NCBI GenBank assembly: GCA_014360685.1
Contig: JACIXB010000021.1
Span: 124,001-188,000, forward strand
Direction of reading: 5' to 3'
Source of the DNA: Actinomycetota bacterium
GTDB taxonomy: Bacteria > Actinomycetota > Geothermincolia > Geothermincolales > RBG-13-55-18
DNA length: 64,000 bases
The notes beneath the pieces are model-generated. The model had not been told where the DNA came from. It did no database searches and worked only from the letters and a program-made list of their open reading frames with translations. Of this stretch, positions 1-8,485 are shown piece by piece. How positions within the stretch are numbered: position 1 is the stretch's first letter; each line of letters opens with the position of its first letter. The position numbers and the translations under genes are program-made.

Positions 1-36
1 GTGGACCTCCGGGACGTGGTGGAGGTGCACGCCTGA
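1..36 (+). CDS. flgD: 3' tail of a CDS, probably flagellar hook-capping protein FlgD
   Basis: Only the last 11 codons and the TGA stop (34-36) are in the window. They read VDLRDVVEVHA, which suits the C-terminal strand of a FlgD-like hook-assembly scaffold. The assignment rests mainly on position: in Bacillota-type flagellar operons flgD lies just before the TIGR02530 protein and flgE, which follow here. The sequence alone is too short to prove it. Confidence 0.45.
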   Translation: MDLRDVVEVHA

Positions 37-52
37 GAAGGGAGGCTCGAGC

Positions 53-451
53 ATGGGCGTGGTAGGAAGAGTACAGGGTCCGGGAGGGCAGGCCGGAGAC
101 CGGGCCAAACCTGCTGAGCGGGTGGGAGCGAGGATGGCCGCTCCATCCTTCCGCCAGGTTCTGGAGGAGACCGGCCTCCGCTTCAGCCGCCATGCCGCGG
201 AACGGCTGGAGAGGCGCGAGATCCCCCTGCGCGAGGGAGACCTGCGCCGGGTGGAGAGGGCGGTGGCGGCGGCGGAGAAGAAGGGGGCCGTCCAGTCCCT
301 GGTCCTGGTGGGGGAGGCGGCGTTGATCATCAACCTGCCCACCAAAAGCGTCATCTCCGCCTTTCACCGCGCCAGGTTGCGGGACGGGATCTTCACCCGC
401 ATCGACAGCGCGGTGGTGGTGGAGGGAGCGACGGTCGAAAAAGCGGATTGA
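53..451 (+). CDS. TIGR02530-type flagellar operon protein
   Basis: Small basic protein (132 aa) of the family found between flgD and flgE in Bacillota-like flagellar operons; its molecular role is not settled. The typical core FSRHAAERLERREI lies near residues 44-57, followed by a helical stretch and a C-terminal strand region containing SVISAFHRARLRDGIFTRIDSAVVV-like residues. The ATG at 53 has a GGGAGG site seven bases upstream. A second in-frame ATG at 134, just before MAAPSFRQ, would remove a low-complexity leader and is a real alternative. It lies 16 bp after the flgD-like stop and 79 bp before flgE, so it is surely co-transcribed with them. Confidence 0.75.
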   Translation: MGVVGRVQGPGGQAGDRAKPAERVGARMAAPSFRQVLEETGLRFSRHAAERLERREIPLREGDLRRVERAVAAAEKKGAVQSLVLVGEAALIINLPTKSVISAFHRARLRDGIFTRIDSAVVVEGATVEKAD

Positions 452-530
452 AGGATCAGGCGGGCTGCCGGACCTCCCCAGAGGGAGCGGCCCGCCCCAT
501 CGGGAGGTCGTGAAGGAGGTAGATGAGACC

Positions 531-1763
531 ATGATGCGTTCCATGTTCTCCGGGGTCTCCGGACTCCGCAACCACCAGACCATGATGGACGTGGTGGGGA
601 ACAACATCGCCAACGTGAACACGGTGGGCTACAAGACGAGCCAGCTAAGTTTCCAGGACGCCCTGTGCCAGACCCTGCGGGGAGCCAGGGCATCCACGGG
701 TTACCTGGGAGGCACCAACCCGGTGCAGATAGGACTGGGGGTCAAGCTGGCCCTGGTGAGCACCAACTTCACCCAGGGTTCCCTGCAGAACACGGGCCGG
801 ATGACCGACCTCTCCATCCAGGGTGACGGGTTCTTCATCCTCTCCGACGGGGGGAGCACCTACTACACCAGGGCCGGGTATTTCAGCTTCGACGCCCGGG
901 GAAAGCTCATCAACCCCTCCAACGGTTACGTGGTGCAGGGGTGGATGGCCGACGACACGGGGGCCATAGACACCAATGCCACCCTGGAACCGATATCCAT
1001 ACCCGTGGGGCAGACCATGGCCCCCCAGGCCACCACCGGGATCCGCTTCCAGGGCAACCTGCCCGCCGGAGCCTCCGTTGGAGACAGCTACGTGACCTCC
1101 ATCGAGGTCGTGGATTCCCAGGGTGCCAGGCACACCCTGACCTTCAACTTCACCAAGGCCGACGTCAACACCTGGGACTGGGAGGCCACCGGTCCGGCGG
1201 GGATCTCCGGGAACACCGGAACCCTCACCTTCGACGCTTCCGGGGCCCTGGCCTCGGTGACCGGGGGTCCCATAGAGTTCGCTCCCACCGGGGCGGACAC
1301 GGTGAGCATCGTCCCCGACTTCGGCACGGTGGGAGGGATATCCGGGGTCACCCAGTTCGCTTCCGACTCCACCGTGGCCGCGGTTTACCAGGACGGGTAC
1401 ACCTCCGGTTACCTGCAGAGCATCACCATAAGCGACAACGGGATCATCACCGGTTTCTTCTCCAACGGTCTGAACAAGCAGCTGGCCCAGATAGCGGTGG
1501 CGGTGTTCAACAACCCGGAGGGCTTGATAAAGGTGGGGGATACCATGTACCGAGTGTCCAGCAACTCTGGGGAGCCCCTGGTGGGGACCTCCGGGACGGG
1601 GAACCGGGGAGTGATAACCGCGGGGACCCTGGAGATGTCCAACGTGGACCTGGCCCAGGAGTTCACCAACATGATCATCGCCGAACGCGGTTTCCAGGCC
1701 AACTCCCGCATCATCACCGCCACCGACCAGATGCTCCAGGATTTGGTGAACATAAAGAGGTAA
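531..1763 (+). CDS. flgE: Flagellar hook protein FlgE
   Basis: Major subunit of the flagellar hook, exported by the flagellar type III system and assembled outside the cell. The N-terminus MMRSMFSGVSGLRNHQ and the Asn-rich VVGNNIANVNTVGYK motif that follows are the flagellar rod/hook signature. The C-terminus (AERGFQANSRIITATDQML) is the matching helix that packs with it. The middle is the variable hook domain. I place the start at ATG 531, ten bases after AGGAGGT (514-520); an in-frame GTG at 510 lies before that site. The product is 410 aa, usual for FlgE. The closely related FlgG/FlgF are shorter, and the gene order favours FlgE. Confidence 0.93.
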   Translation: MMRSMFSGVSGLRNHQTMMDVVGNNIANVNTVGYKTSQLSFQDALCQTLRGARASTGYLGGTNPVQIGLGVKLALVSTNFTQGSLQNTGRMTDLSIQGDGFFILSDGGSTYYTRAGYFSFDARGKLINPSNGYVVQGWMADDTGAIDTNATLEPISIPVGQTMAPQATTGIRFQGNLPAGASVGDSYVTSIEVVDSQGARHTLTFNFTKADVNTWDWEATGPAGISGNTGTLTFDASGALASVTGGPIEFAPTGADTVSIVPDFGTVGGISGVTQFASDSTVAAVYQDGYTSGYLQSITISDNGIITGFFSNGLNKQLAQIAVAVFNNPEGLIKVGDTMYRVSSNSGEPLVGTSGTGNRGVITAGTLEMSNVDLAQEFTNMIIAERGFQANSRIITATDQMLQDLVNIKR

Positions 1764-1825
1764 GGCGCTGAGGCCGGGGGCGGGACCCCGCCCCCGGCCG
1801 CATCCCCGCAAGGGAGGTGCGGAAC

Positions 1826-2128
1826 TTGATTGAGGTGACCAGGATAAACGACGATCCGGTGATCATCAACGCCGAGCTCATCGAGATGATCGAGGCCCGG
1901 CCGGACACCATCATCACCATGACCACGGGCAAAAAGATACTGGTGGCCGAGAGCGTGAGCGAGGTGGTGCGCAGGGTCATCGAGTACCGGCAGATAATCC
2001 GACCCATCATCCGCACCAACGTGCCCCTCGACTTCACCGAGTGCACGGTGGTGCCGGACCCGGAAAGCGACGTGGTGGAGAAACAGGCTGCGCGCAGCCC
2101 CGGCGATGCCGGCGGTCTTGACGGGTAG
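1826..2128 (+). CDS. flbD: Flagellar protein FlbD family
   Basis: Small protein (100 aa) of the FlbD/YlzI family found between flgE and motA or fliL in many Gram-positive flagellar operons; the function is unclear. The core MIEVTRINDDPVIINAELI followed by E-x-x-P-D-T-x-I-x-M-T-x-G-K-K matches the family. I choose TTG 1826 because the family begins MI.LTR and GGGAGG (1812-1817) lies eight bases before it; an in-frame GTG at 1817 sits inside that site. This is not the Caulobacter transcription factor of the same name. Confidence 0.88.
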   Translation: MIEVTRINDDPVIINAELIEMIEARPDTIITMTTGKKILVAESVSEVVRRVIEYRQIIRPIIRTNVPLDFTECTVVPDPESDVVEKQAARSPGDAGGLDG

Positions 2129-2151
2129 ATCAGGAAAGAGGAGGCCGAGGA

Positions 2152-2982
2152 GTGGACGTAGCGACCATCGTCGGTTTGGCCATAACCTTCGGGACCTTCT
2201 TCGTGGGCCTTTTCATGTCCGGGAGCATCGGCCAGTACATCAACGTCCCCTCCTTGGTCATCGTCTTGGGAGGCACGGTGGGGGCCAGCATTCTCGCCGT
2301 GGACATGTCCGTTATCAAGGCCGTACCCGGGATGTTGAAGCTGATCCTCAGGAAGTACAGGGTGGACGCTATGGGCATCATGGCCCAGCTGGTGAGATAC
2401 GCCGAGAAGGCCAGGAAGGAGGGCATCCTTTCCCTGGACAAGGAGCTGAAAAACATCGAGGACCCCTTCATCCAAAAAGCGGTTCAGCTGCTGGTGGACG
2501 GCACCGAGCCCGAGCTCATCCGGGACATCCTGGAGACGGAGATCATCTTCCTGGAGCAGCGACACCAGGGAGGGATACGGTACTTCAACATCTGCGCCGC
2601 CCTGGCTCCCGCCTTCGGTTTCATGGGCACCCTCATAGGGCTCATCGCCATGCTGGCCAAGCTGAACGAGCCGGATAAGCTGGGCCCGGCCATGGCCGTG
2701 GCCCTGGTCACCACCCTTTACGGGGTCATCCTCTCCAACATGGTCTTCATCCCCTTCGCCGAGAAGTTGAAGGGCAAGCACGAGGACGAGGTACTGGTCA
2801 AGGAGATGGTCATAGAGGGGGTCATGTCCATCCAGTCGGGCGACAACCCCCGGATGGTGGAGGAGAAACTGAAGACCTTCCTCCCTCCCGCGCTCAGGGA
2901 GGAGGCCTCCAAGGCCAGGGAGAAGGCCAAGGCCTCCACGGGCGTGGAGGAGGCGGGGGCGGGCGCCCTCCGGGGAGCCTGA
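2152..2982 (+). CDS. motA: Flagellar motor stator protein MotA
   Basis: Proton- (or sodium-) channel stator subunit that with MotB turns the flagellar rotor. Four membrane segments are visible: about residues 4-24, 32-52, 148-170 and 183-203, with a long cytoplasmic loop between the second and third. Residues such as PAFGFMGTLIGLI and the following PAMAVALVTTLYGV are the conserved pore-lining helices. The C-terminal tail is charged and ends in an Ala/Gly-rich stretch. Length 276 aa is normal. The GTG start follows AGAGGAGG by seven bases. motB begins 28 bp downstream, so the two are co-expressed. Confidence 0.95.
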   Translation: MDVATIVGLAITFGTFFVGLFMSGSIGQYINVPSLVIVLGGTVGASILAVDMSVIKAVPGMLKLILRKYRVDAMGIMAQLVRYAEKARKEGILSLDKELKNIEDPFIQKAVQLLVDGTEPELIRDILETEIIFLEQRHQGGIRYFNICAALAPAFGFMGTLIGLIAMLAKLNEPDKLGPAMAVALVTTLYGVILSNMVFIPFAEKLKGKHEDEVLVKEMVIEGVMSIQSGDNPRMVEEKLKTFLPPALREEASKAREKAKASTGVEEAGAGALRGA

Positions 2983-3010
2983 GCGATTTGGCGCCGGCGG
3001 TAGGTGAGCC

Positions 3011-3883
3011 ATGAAGAAGAGAAAGAGATCCTCGGGGCAAGACGAGGTGACCTCCACCTGGCTGCAGTCCTACGGGGACATGATCACCCTCATCCTGTGC
3101 TTCTTCGTCCTCCTTTTCTCCATGTCCAGCATCGACGCCAGGAAATGGCAGATAGTGAGCGAGTCCCTCCAGGAGGCCCTGGGCGGTGCCCCGCAGCAGG
3201 GGAGCGGCGTCAAGGAGGGGGATCTCCCGGCGCTGGAACAGGAAACGACAATCGAAGAGCCCTCGGAAATGGAGGAGGAGGAGCTGCAGGAACTCCTGGA
3301 GCTGAAGCGGAAGATCGACGCCTACGTGAAGGAGAAGGGCCTGGAGAACATGATCGTCACCGAGATCCAGGAGGTGGGCCTGGTGATCCGCATCACCACC
3401 GACGAGGTGGTCTTCGACCTGGGGAGCGCGGTCTTGAAGCCGCTGGCCCTGGCCTTCCTCGACCACCTGGCGCCCTTACTCCTGGAGACCCGGCACGATA
3501 TCTGGGTGGAGGGCCACACCGACGACATCCCCATACAACCGGGCTTCATCTACCCCTCCAACTGGGAGCTCTCCACCGCCCGGGCCTCCGCGGTGATAAG
3601 GTATTTCATCGAGAGGTGGGGTTTCGACCCCGCCCGCCTGAGCGCCGCCGGCTACGCGGACACCAAGCCCCGCTTTCCCAACGATTCCCCGGAGCACCGC
3701 GCCCTCAACCGCAGGGTGGAGATCGTCATCCGGCCCTTCAGGGAAACCGAGAACATAAATGCGGAAGAGGGAAACCTGAAGGAAAAGGTCAAGCGGGCCC
3801 TGGAGGCGGCTTCCCCGGGCGCAGGGGATGCCGGCGCGGAGGAGGCTGCGCCCGGGGACGGAGCGACCGGGGGAGGGGGTTGA
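3011..3883 (+). CDS. motB: Flagellar motor stator protein MotB
   Basis: Partner of MotA that anchors the stator to peptidoglycan. It has a short basic N-terminus, one membrane helix (about 24-42) preceded by the proton-accepting Asp23 in WLQSYGDMI, a charged linker, and a C-terminal OmpA-like peptidoglycan-binding domain (about 115-250) with VEGHTDDIPI and NRRVEIVI. The last 40 residues are Ala/Gly/Glu-rich and look disordered. Length 290 aa is typical. No fliL gene is present between it and fliM, unlike Bacillus. Confidence 0.95.
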   Translation: MKKRKRSSGQDEVTSTWLQSYGDMITLILCFFVLLFSMSSIDARKWQIVSESLQEALGGAPQQGSGVKEGDLPALEQETTIEEPSEMEEEELQELLELKRKIDAYVKEKGLENMIVTEIQEVGLVIRITTDEVVFDLGSAVLKPLALAFLDHLAPLLLETRHDIWVEGHTDDIPIQPGFIYPSNWELSTARASAVIRYFIERWGFDPARLSAAGYADTKPRFPNDSPEHRALNRRVEIVIRPFRETENINAEEGNLKEKVKRALEAASPGAGDAGAEEAAPGDGATGGGG

Positions 3884-3970
3884 GTCGCCGGGGACGGCAG
3901 GCGCGACGACGGCCGGGATAAAGGCGAGGAAAGGACTGGAGACCGTCAAAAGGTGGGAGGTGGGTGAGAA

Positions 3971-4957
3971 TTGTCGGAGGTATTGAGCCAGAAGGAGATC
4001 GACGCCCTGCTGGAGGGACTGCGCAGCGGGGAGGTCCGCGAGGAGGAGCTCCTGGGAAAGGAGCGTTCCTTCCGGGTCTACGATTTCCGCCGCCCCACCA
4101 AGTTCTCCAAGGATAACCTGCGTACCATACACCTCCTGCACGAGACCTTCGCCCGGCAGTTCGCCAACATGCTCACGGGCTACCTGCGCCTCACGGTGCG
4201 CGCCGCCGTGGAGTCCGTGGAACAGCTCACCTTCGAGGAGTTCATACGTTCCCTCTCCTCTCCCACCTACATCGCCGTCTGCACCCTGGGGAGCGGGGAG
4301 AAGCCGGTACTGGTGGAGGTGGGGCTGGCCCTGGTGTTCTCCCTCGTGGACCGCATGCTGGGAGGCCCGGGCGCCGGCAACTACGAGGAAAGGGAGCTCA
4401 CGGAGATAGAGACGGCCATGATGGAGGAGGTGGTGACCCAGCTCCTGGTCGCCCTCTCCGGCGCCTGGTCCATGGTCATGGAGGTGAATTTCCGCTTCGA
4501 GCGCGTGGAGTTCCGCCCCCAGTTCGCCCAGGTGGTCTTCCCCAACGAGATCGTGCTCAACGTGTGCGTGGGGGTGAACCTGGGGGCGGCGGAGGGCTTC
4601 GTCAACCTCTGCCTCCCCTACGCCACCCTGGAGGACATACTCTCCGAGCTCAACGCCGAGAAGTGGCTTTCCACCCGTCCCCCGGAATCCCAACCCATGG
4701 GAAAGGAGATGCTCTTCCGCACCGAGCTTTCCTCGGCCCACGTGGAGCTGGTGGCGGAGCTGGGCCGCACCCGCCTCCGGGTATCGGATCTCCGCCAGCT
4801 CCAGGTAGGCCAGGTGATAAGGCTGAACCGCCGCATAAGCGACACCATCAACGTCAAACTGCAGGACAGACCGGCCTTCGCCGCCGTGCCCGGAACGGCG
4901 GGCAGGAGGATGGCCGTGCAGGTGACCGAGGTCTTCCTGGACGAAGCCCTGGATTGA
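3971..4957 (+). CDS. fliM: Flagellar motor switch protein FliM
   Basis: Switch-complex subunit that receives phosphorylated CheY and sets rotation direction. The N-terminal peptide SEVLSQKEIDALLEGL is the conserved CheY-P-binding segment. The middle domain includes LRTIHLLHETFARQFANML and a GGPG motif (the Gly-Gly pair near residues 132-136). The C-terminal SpoA-like domain near 255-325 interacts with FliN. Length 328 aa is standard. TTG start at 3971, ten bases after GGGAGG. It is the last flagellar gene visible: no fliN or fliY follows, so the rest of the C-ring is encoded elsewhere. Confidence 0.95.
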   Translation: MSEVLSQKEIDALLEGLRSGEVREEELLGKERSFRVYDFRRPTKFSKDNLRTIHLLHETFARQFANMLTGYLRLTVRAAVESVEQLTFEEFIRSLSSPTYIAVCTLGSGEKPVLVEVGLALVFSLVDRMLGGPGAGNYEERELTEIETAMMEEVVTQLLVALSGAWSMVMEVNFRFERVEFRPQFAQVVFPNEIVLNVCVGVNLGAAEGFVNLCLPYATLEDILSELNAEKWLSTRPPESQPMGKEMLFRTELSSAHVELVAELGRTRLRVSDLRQLQVGQVIRLNRRISDTINVKLQDRPAFAAVPGTAGRRMAVQVTEVFLDEALD

Positions 4958-4970
4958 GGCGGATTGAGGC
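4951..4970. repeat. 10-bp tandem duplication at the fliM stop
   Basis: GGATTGAGGC occurs twice in perfect tandem and includes the fliM stop codon (4955-4957). It is one of several short duplications at gene ends in this window. Confidence 0.7.
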
Positions 4971-5567
4971 GGACGTGAATCGCTGGGGCTAGGGATGCAC
5001 GCCCCACCCGATCTCTCCCGTCCCGGGGACCGAAGCGATCGCGGATCGCCTTTGTCGGGCTGGAGGGATGCATAACCCATCACCGTTGCGATGACCTATC
5101 GAGCGTTTACGGGAAAGGTTGTCGCTGGTGAAGGCCTTTATCGGGCCGGCAAAAGCACGCTGAAGGACACGAAAACGTACCTCGTACGGGGTATCGTCCC
5201 CGGCTTGGCGGAAACAAAGCGAAGGAGCAATCAAGGGACGAGGGACCGTTTCCCGCTCGAGACGGACATTTTACCTCCACGCCTGATGATCAGGTGGCGC
5301 GTTGTGAGACCGCCGAACCGACCCTATCCGCGGCATGTGCAGGCATTGCCTCGTTGCGGTCGATGAAGGATGGTATCATGTAATACCAAAAAGCAGCCCC
5401 ATGGAACCCGAGGTATCCACCTGTCCCCGTCCGCCTCATGGCCCGGATGGCGAGGTACGGGGACGGAAGGGAGCGCAGCCCACGCCTGCGGGGCGTCCGG
5501 GTTGCTATATAATCTGTGTTTGGGATAAAAGGCGACTGGATCCCGGCTAGATTTCAGGAGTGGGCGC
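4971..5567. other. Non-coding gap between fliM and cmk
   Basis: About 600 bp with no convincing gene: the open frames here lack family motifs and good start signals. It contains a small dyad GGTAT/ATACC near 5374-5389, a 13-mer CGAGACGGACATT at 5258-5270 that recurs at 8698-8710, and a -10-like TATAAT at 5508-5513. I see no riboswitch or terminator. Confidence 0.4.
5508..5513 (+). promoter_or_regulatory. Candidate -10 element upstream of cmk
   Basis: A perfect TATAAT lies 54 bases before the cmk GTG start, in otherwise GC-rich DNA. No good TTGACA partner stands 16-18 bases upstream, so this is only a candidate promoter. Confidence 0.35.
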
Positions 5568-6323
5568 GTGAAAAGGGGGTTCCCTGGTGAGGGGATGGCC
5601 GCCGAGGTGAAGGGCGAAAACCGGAAAGACCTCATCATCGCCATCGACGGGCCGGCGGGGGCGGGGAAGAGCACCGTGGCCCGCAGCCTGTCCCGCCGCT
5701 TGCATCTCCCTTACCTGGACACCGGGGCCATGTATCGCGCCCTGACCCTGAAGGCGCTGCGACAGCGCCTCGACCTGGAAGACGGGCCGGGCCTGGCGGA
5801 GATGGCCCGCGGAACGGACATGCGCGGCGAGTACCGCAGGGGAATGCGGCCACCTTACCGTTTCTTCCTGGACGGCGAGGACGTCACCGCGGCCATCAGG
5901 TCCCGGGAGGTCTCCGCCCACGTCTCGCAGGTATCCAGCCACCCGGAGGTGCGCCGGGAAATGGTGAGGAAGCAGAGGGCCTGTGCGCAGGAGGGAGGCC
6001 TGGTGGCCGAGGGCCGCGACGTGGGCACGGTCGTCTTCCCGCGGGCGGATTTCAAGTTCTTCATCACCGCCTCCTTAAAGGAGCGGGCGCGGAGGCGTTA
6101 CCGGGAGATGCGCCGCGAGGGTTACCCGGTCACCCTGAAGGCGGTGGAACAGGAGATGTTGAGGAGGGACCACCTGGACAGCACGCGGAAGGTCAACCCC
6201 CTGCGGCGGGCTCCGGATGCGGTGGTCATAGACACCACGGGGATGAGCGTGTCCCAGGTGGTCAGCGAGATCCTGGGCGTGGTCGGGAGTGGACGGGAGG
6301 AAACCCGAGTCCCAAGGCGGTGA
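5568..6323 (+). CDS. cmk: Cytidylate kinase
   Basis: Cytosolic enzyme that phosphorylates CMP and dCMP with ATP, feeding RNA, DNA and CDP-lipid synthesis. The P-loop IAIDGPAGAGKST is at about residues 25-36, followed by DTGAMYRALTLKAL, the CMP-binding family signature. GRDVGTVVFP and the lid-like Arg-rich segment RARRRYREMRREG follow. Length 251 aa is slightly longer than usual because of 20 N-terminal residues; ATG 5595 would give a more standard protein, but GTG 5568 is kept. A hairpin terminator follows right after the stop. Confidence 0.95.
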   Translation: MKRGFPGEGMAAEVKGENRKDLIIAIDGPAGAGKSTVARSLSRRLHLPYLDTGAMYRALTLKALRQRLDLEDGPGLAEMARGTDMRGEYRRGMRPPYRFFLDGEDVTAAIRSREVSAHVSQVSSHPEVRREMVRKQRACAQEGGLVAEGRDVGTVVFPRADFKFFITASLKERARRRYREMRREGYPVTLKAVEQEMLRRDHLDSTRKVNPLRRAPDAVVIDTTGMSVSQVVSEILGVVGSGREETRVPRR

Positions 6324-6327
6324 AAGA

Positions 6328-6347
6328 CGGCGTTCCGCCGGTTTTTT
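6328..6347 (+). terminator. Intrinsic terminator after cmk
   Basis: CGGCG (6328-6332), a TTC loop, CGCCG (6336-6340), then G and six T. It starts four bases after the cmk stop. The T-run also forms the start of the first 83-bp repeat unit described next. Confidence 0.65.
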
Positions 6348-6506
6348 GCCCCGGCAAGGGTAATGCCCGTGTTCATCTCACCTACCAGGTGGGCCGGTAT
6401 GTCGTTCTCAATATGTAGGAGCGGTGTTTTGCCCCGGTACGGGTAGTGCCCCTTGTTCATCTCCCCGCCGGGCGGGCCGGTCCGCCGTTCTCCCGATGTG
6501 GGAGCC
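6341..6506. repeat. Two imperfect 83-bp tandem units
   Basis: Unit A (6341-6423) and unit B (6424-6506) align along their whole length. Shared blocks are the T-run plus GCCCCGG, GGGTA-TGCCC, TTCATCTC, GGGCCGGT, CGTTCTC and ATGT-GGAGC. Both carry a short hairpin at the same place: CACCT-ACC-AGGTG at 6379-6391 in A, CCCGC-CGG-GCGGG at 6464-6476 in B. B has a further CTCCC/GGGAG hairpin at 6490-6504. Neither unit codes for a recognisable protein. Confidence 0.7.
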
Positions 6507-6744
6507 GCGGGACGCGGAAAAAGGATGCCTGCGCGGTGCGGCCGGGATCCTCGGCCTTACTTCAAAGTCATCCCGCCACCCGGAAGGGGGGGAAGGAAAA
6601 TACTGCCATACATGATCTCCGCTGCCGTACATGATCTCCGTGGGACGCGATGCCCCGTCTCGCGAACGGCGGCGCCGGTGCGGCGGCGAGGGCGCTCGCC
6701 GGCGTAAAAGGTCGGCGTAATGCCGCCCGTGGCGGGTCGAGAGG
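6507..6744. other. Non-coding stretch between repeat groups
   Basis: No gene seen. Small overlapping open frames on both strands lack motifs and ribosome sites. It contains a partial local repeat of ATGATCTCCG (6612 and 6630). Confidence 0.35.
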
Positions 6745-6855
6745 GTTACCCACTCGGAAACCGGTGGGAATGAATGGTAATTAACCCACCTCGAAGGCCG
6801 TCCTCTCCGCTTCCTCCAGTTACCCACTCGGAAACCGGTGGGAATGAATGGTAAT
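6745..6855. repeat. Pair of identical 37-bp hairpin repeats
   Basis: The same 37 bases occur at 6745-6781 and 6819-6855, 74 bp apart. Each holds the dyad CCCACTCGG-AAA-CCGGTGGG, a stem of eight pairs with one bulged T, followed by AATGAATGGTAAT. The flanks differ, so these are dispersed copies of one element rather than a simple tandem. They lie about 170 bp before the DUF512 gene and might be REP- or MITE-like. Confidence 0.8.
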
Positions 6856-7027
6856 AAACGGAATAGCCGCCCCTATAGCGTACGTGGCAGGTCCTCGCCG
6901 CCCCCTGTCCCGGTGAGGGGAACGGGATGGATGCCGGCGGCTCAGGGGTGTCCGCCGCGGGATAACCTCCGGCCATGAAGAACGGGGAAGGTTTATGATT
7001 GACCCATGGGAGGCGTGACGGACGAGG

Positions 7028-8485
7028 TTGGAAGCGGGTGAGTTTAGGAGCCTCCGGCAAATGGCACATGATCAACTCGAGGGATGCGGCCGGAAAAACG
7101 CTTGGAGGGGATTCCTGCGCGGCCGCGGGGGGCCGGGGTGGCGCCCTCCGCGCGTGGTGGAGATACGCGAGGGAAGTCCCTGCGGCGGGATGGTACGGGA
7201 GGGCGACCTCCTTCTTGAGATCGACGGCCGCCGTCCCCGGGACATCCTGGACGTCATGCGGTGGGGGGACGGCCCCTCCACCCGCCTCCGGCTGCAGCGC
7301 GGAGAGCGGGTGCTCGTGGCCGAAGTGCGCAAGGAAGAGGGCCGTCCCCTCGGCCTGGTCTTCGACGAACCGGTCTTCGACGGGGTGATCACCTGCCGCA
7401 GCCGCTGCCTTTTCTGCTTCGTGGACCAGATGCCCCCCGGGCTCAGGCCCTCGCTGTACCTCAAGGACGACGACTACCGCCTCTCCTTCTGGTACGGGAA
7501 CTTCATAACCCTGAACAACCTGGATGCCGCGGAGGTGAGGCGCATCCTCTCCCTCCGCCTCTCGCCCCTCTACGTCTCGCTGCATACCACCGACCCGGGC
7601 TTGAGGTCCCGCCTCATGGGAAAGGGGGCGGAGCGCGGACTGAGAACGCTCCGCACGCTCTTGGACGCCGGCCTGGAGGTACACCTCCAGGTGGTCTGCT
7701 GCCCGGGTTTTAACGACGGCCTCGCCCTGCGCCGCACCTTCGAGGACGTCCTCCGCGCTTACCGGGCCGCCTCGCTCGGAGTGGTCCCCGTGGGCCTGAC
7801 CCGCCTGGCCGCGAAGAAGACTCCCGGCGTGAGGCCTCACCACGCGGGCACGGCTTCCGCCGTCCTGGAATTGGTGGAGGAATACCAGGACAAGGCCCTT
7901 GGCCTGCTGGGCAGGAGGCTCTTTCATGCCTCGGACGAGTTCTACCTCCTGGCGGAAAGGGAATTCCCCCCTGCGGAGGATTACGAGGGCTTCCCCCAAC
8001 TGGAGAACGGCGTGGGTATGGCCAGGAAATTCCTGGAAGAAGCCGCGGCGCGCGCAGGGGCGGCGGGTCATCCGGGTGGTCCCTCGTCCCGGGAGGGGGA
8101 AGGGAAGAAGCAAGGAGCGGCTCGCGGAGTGAAGGGCGTGGGGATACTGACGGGGGAGGCCGGCGAACCCGTGTTAAGAAGGGCGCTTTCCGGGACGGGG
8201 GTGAAGGGCGTGGAGACGGTGACGGCGAAAAACGAGCTCTTCGGGGGCACGGTTACCGTGGCTTCCCTCCTGGGAGGTGGGGACCTTTTGAGGACGCTGC
8301 GGGATAGGGCGCCTTCCTCCCGGGACCTGCTCATCCCGGAAACCCTCCTGCGCGAGGGACGCTTCCTGGACGACCTCACCTTGGAGGATATCTTCCGGCG
8401 GACGGGTTACCGCCTGCGCCCCGTACGGGTGGAGGGCGCCGCCCTCTTGGCCGCCCTGCGTTCAGAACGCCATGAGGGGGCCTGA
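7028..8485 (+). CDS. DUF512 radical SAM protein with N-terminal PDZ-like domain
   Basis: Uncharacterised iron-sulfur enzyme family (TIGR03279/DUF512) often found beside der in anaerobes. A PDZ-like segment (about 40-95, with SPCGGMVREGDLLLEIDGR) is followed by a radical SAM-type ITCRSRCLFCF motif (CxxxCxxC) near residue 122. LYVSLHTTDPGLRSRLMG follows, and a long C-terminal DUF512 region ends in a cluster with KNELFGGTVTVASLLGG. The product is 485 aa, as usual. The TTG at 7028 is the longest start and lacks a clear ribosome site; a later start near residue 12 (ATG 7061) is possible. The family's substrate is unknown. Confidence 0.85.
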   Translation: MEAGEFRSLRQMAHDQLEGCGRKNAWRGFLRGRGGPGWRPPRVVEIREGSPCGGMVREGDLLLEIDGRRPRDILDVMRWGDGPSTRLRLQRGERVLVAEVRKEEGRPLGLVFDEPVFDGVITCRSRCLFCFVDQMPPGLRPSLYLKDDDYRLSFWYGNFITLNNLDAAEVRRILSLRLSPLYVSLHTTDPGLRSRLMGKGAERGLRTLRTLLDAGLEVHLQVVCCPGFNDGLALRRTFEDVLRAYRAASLGVVPVGLTRLAAKKTPGVRPHHAGTASAVLELVEEYQDKALGLLGRRLFHASDEFYLLAEREFPPAEDYEGFPQLENGVGMARKFLEEAAARAGAAGHPGGPSSREGEGKKQGAARGVKGVGILTGEAGEPVLRRALSGTGVKGVETVTAKNELFGGTVTVASLLGGGDLLRTLRDRAPSSRDLLIPETLLREGRFLDDLTLEDIFRRTGYRLRPVRVEGAALLAALRSERHEGA

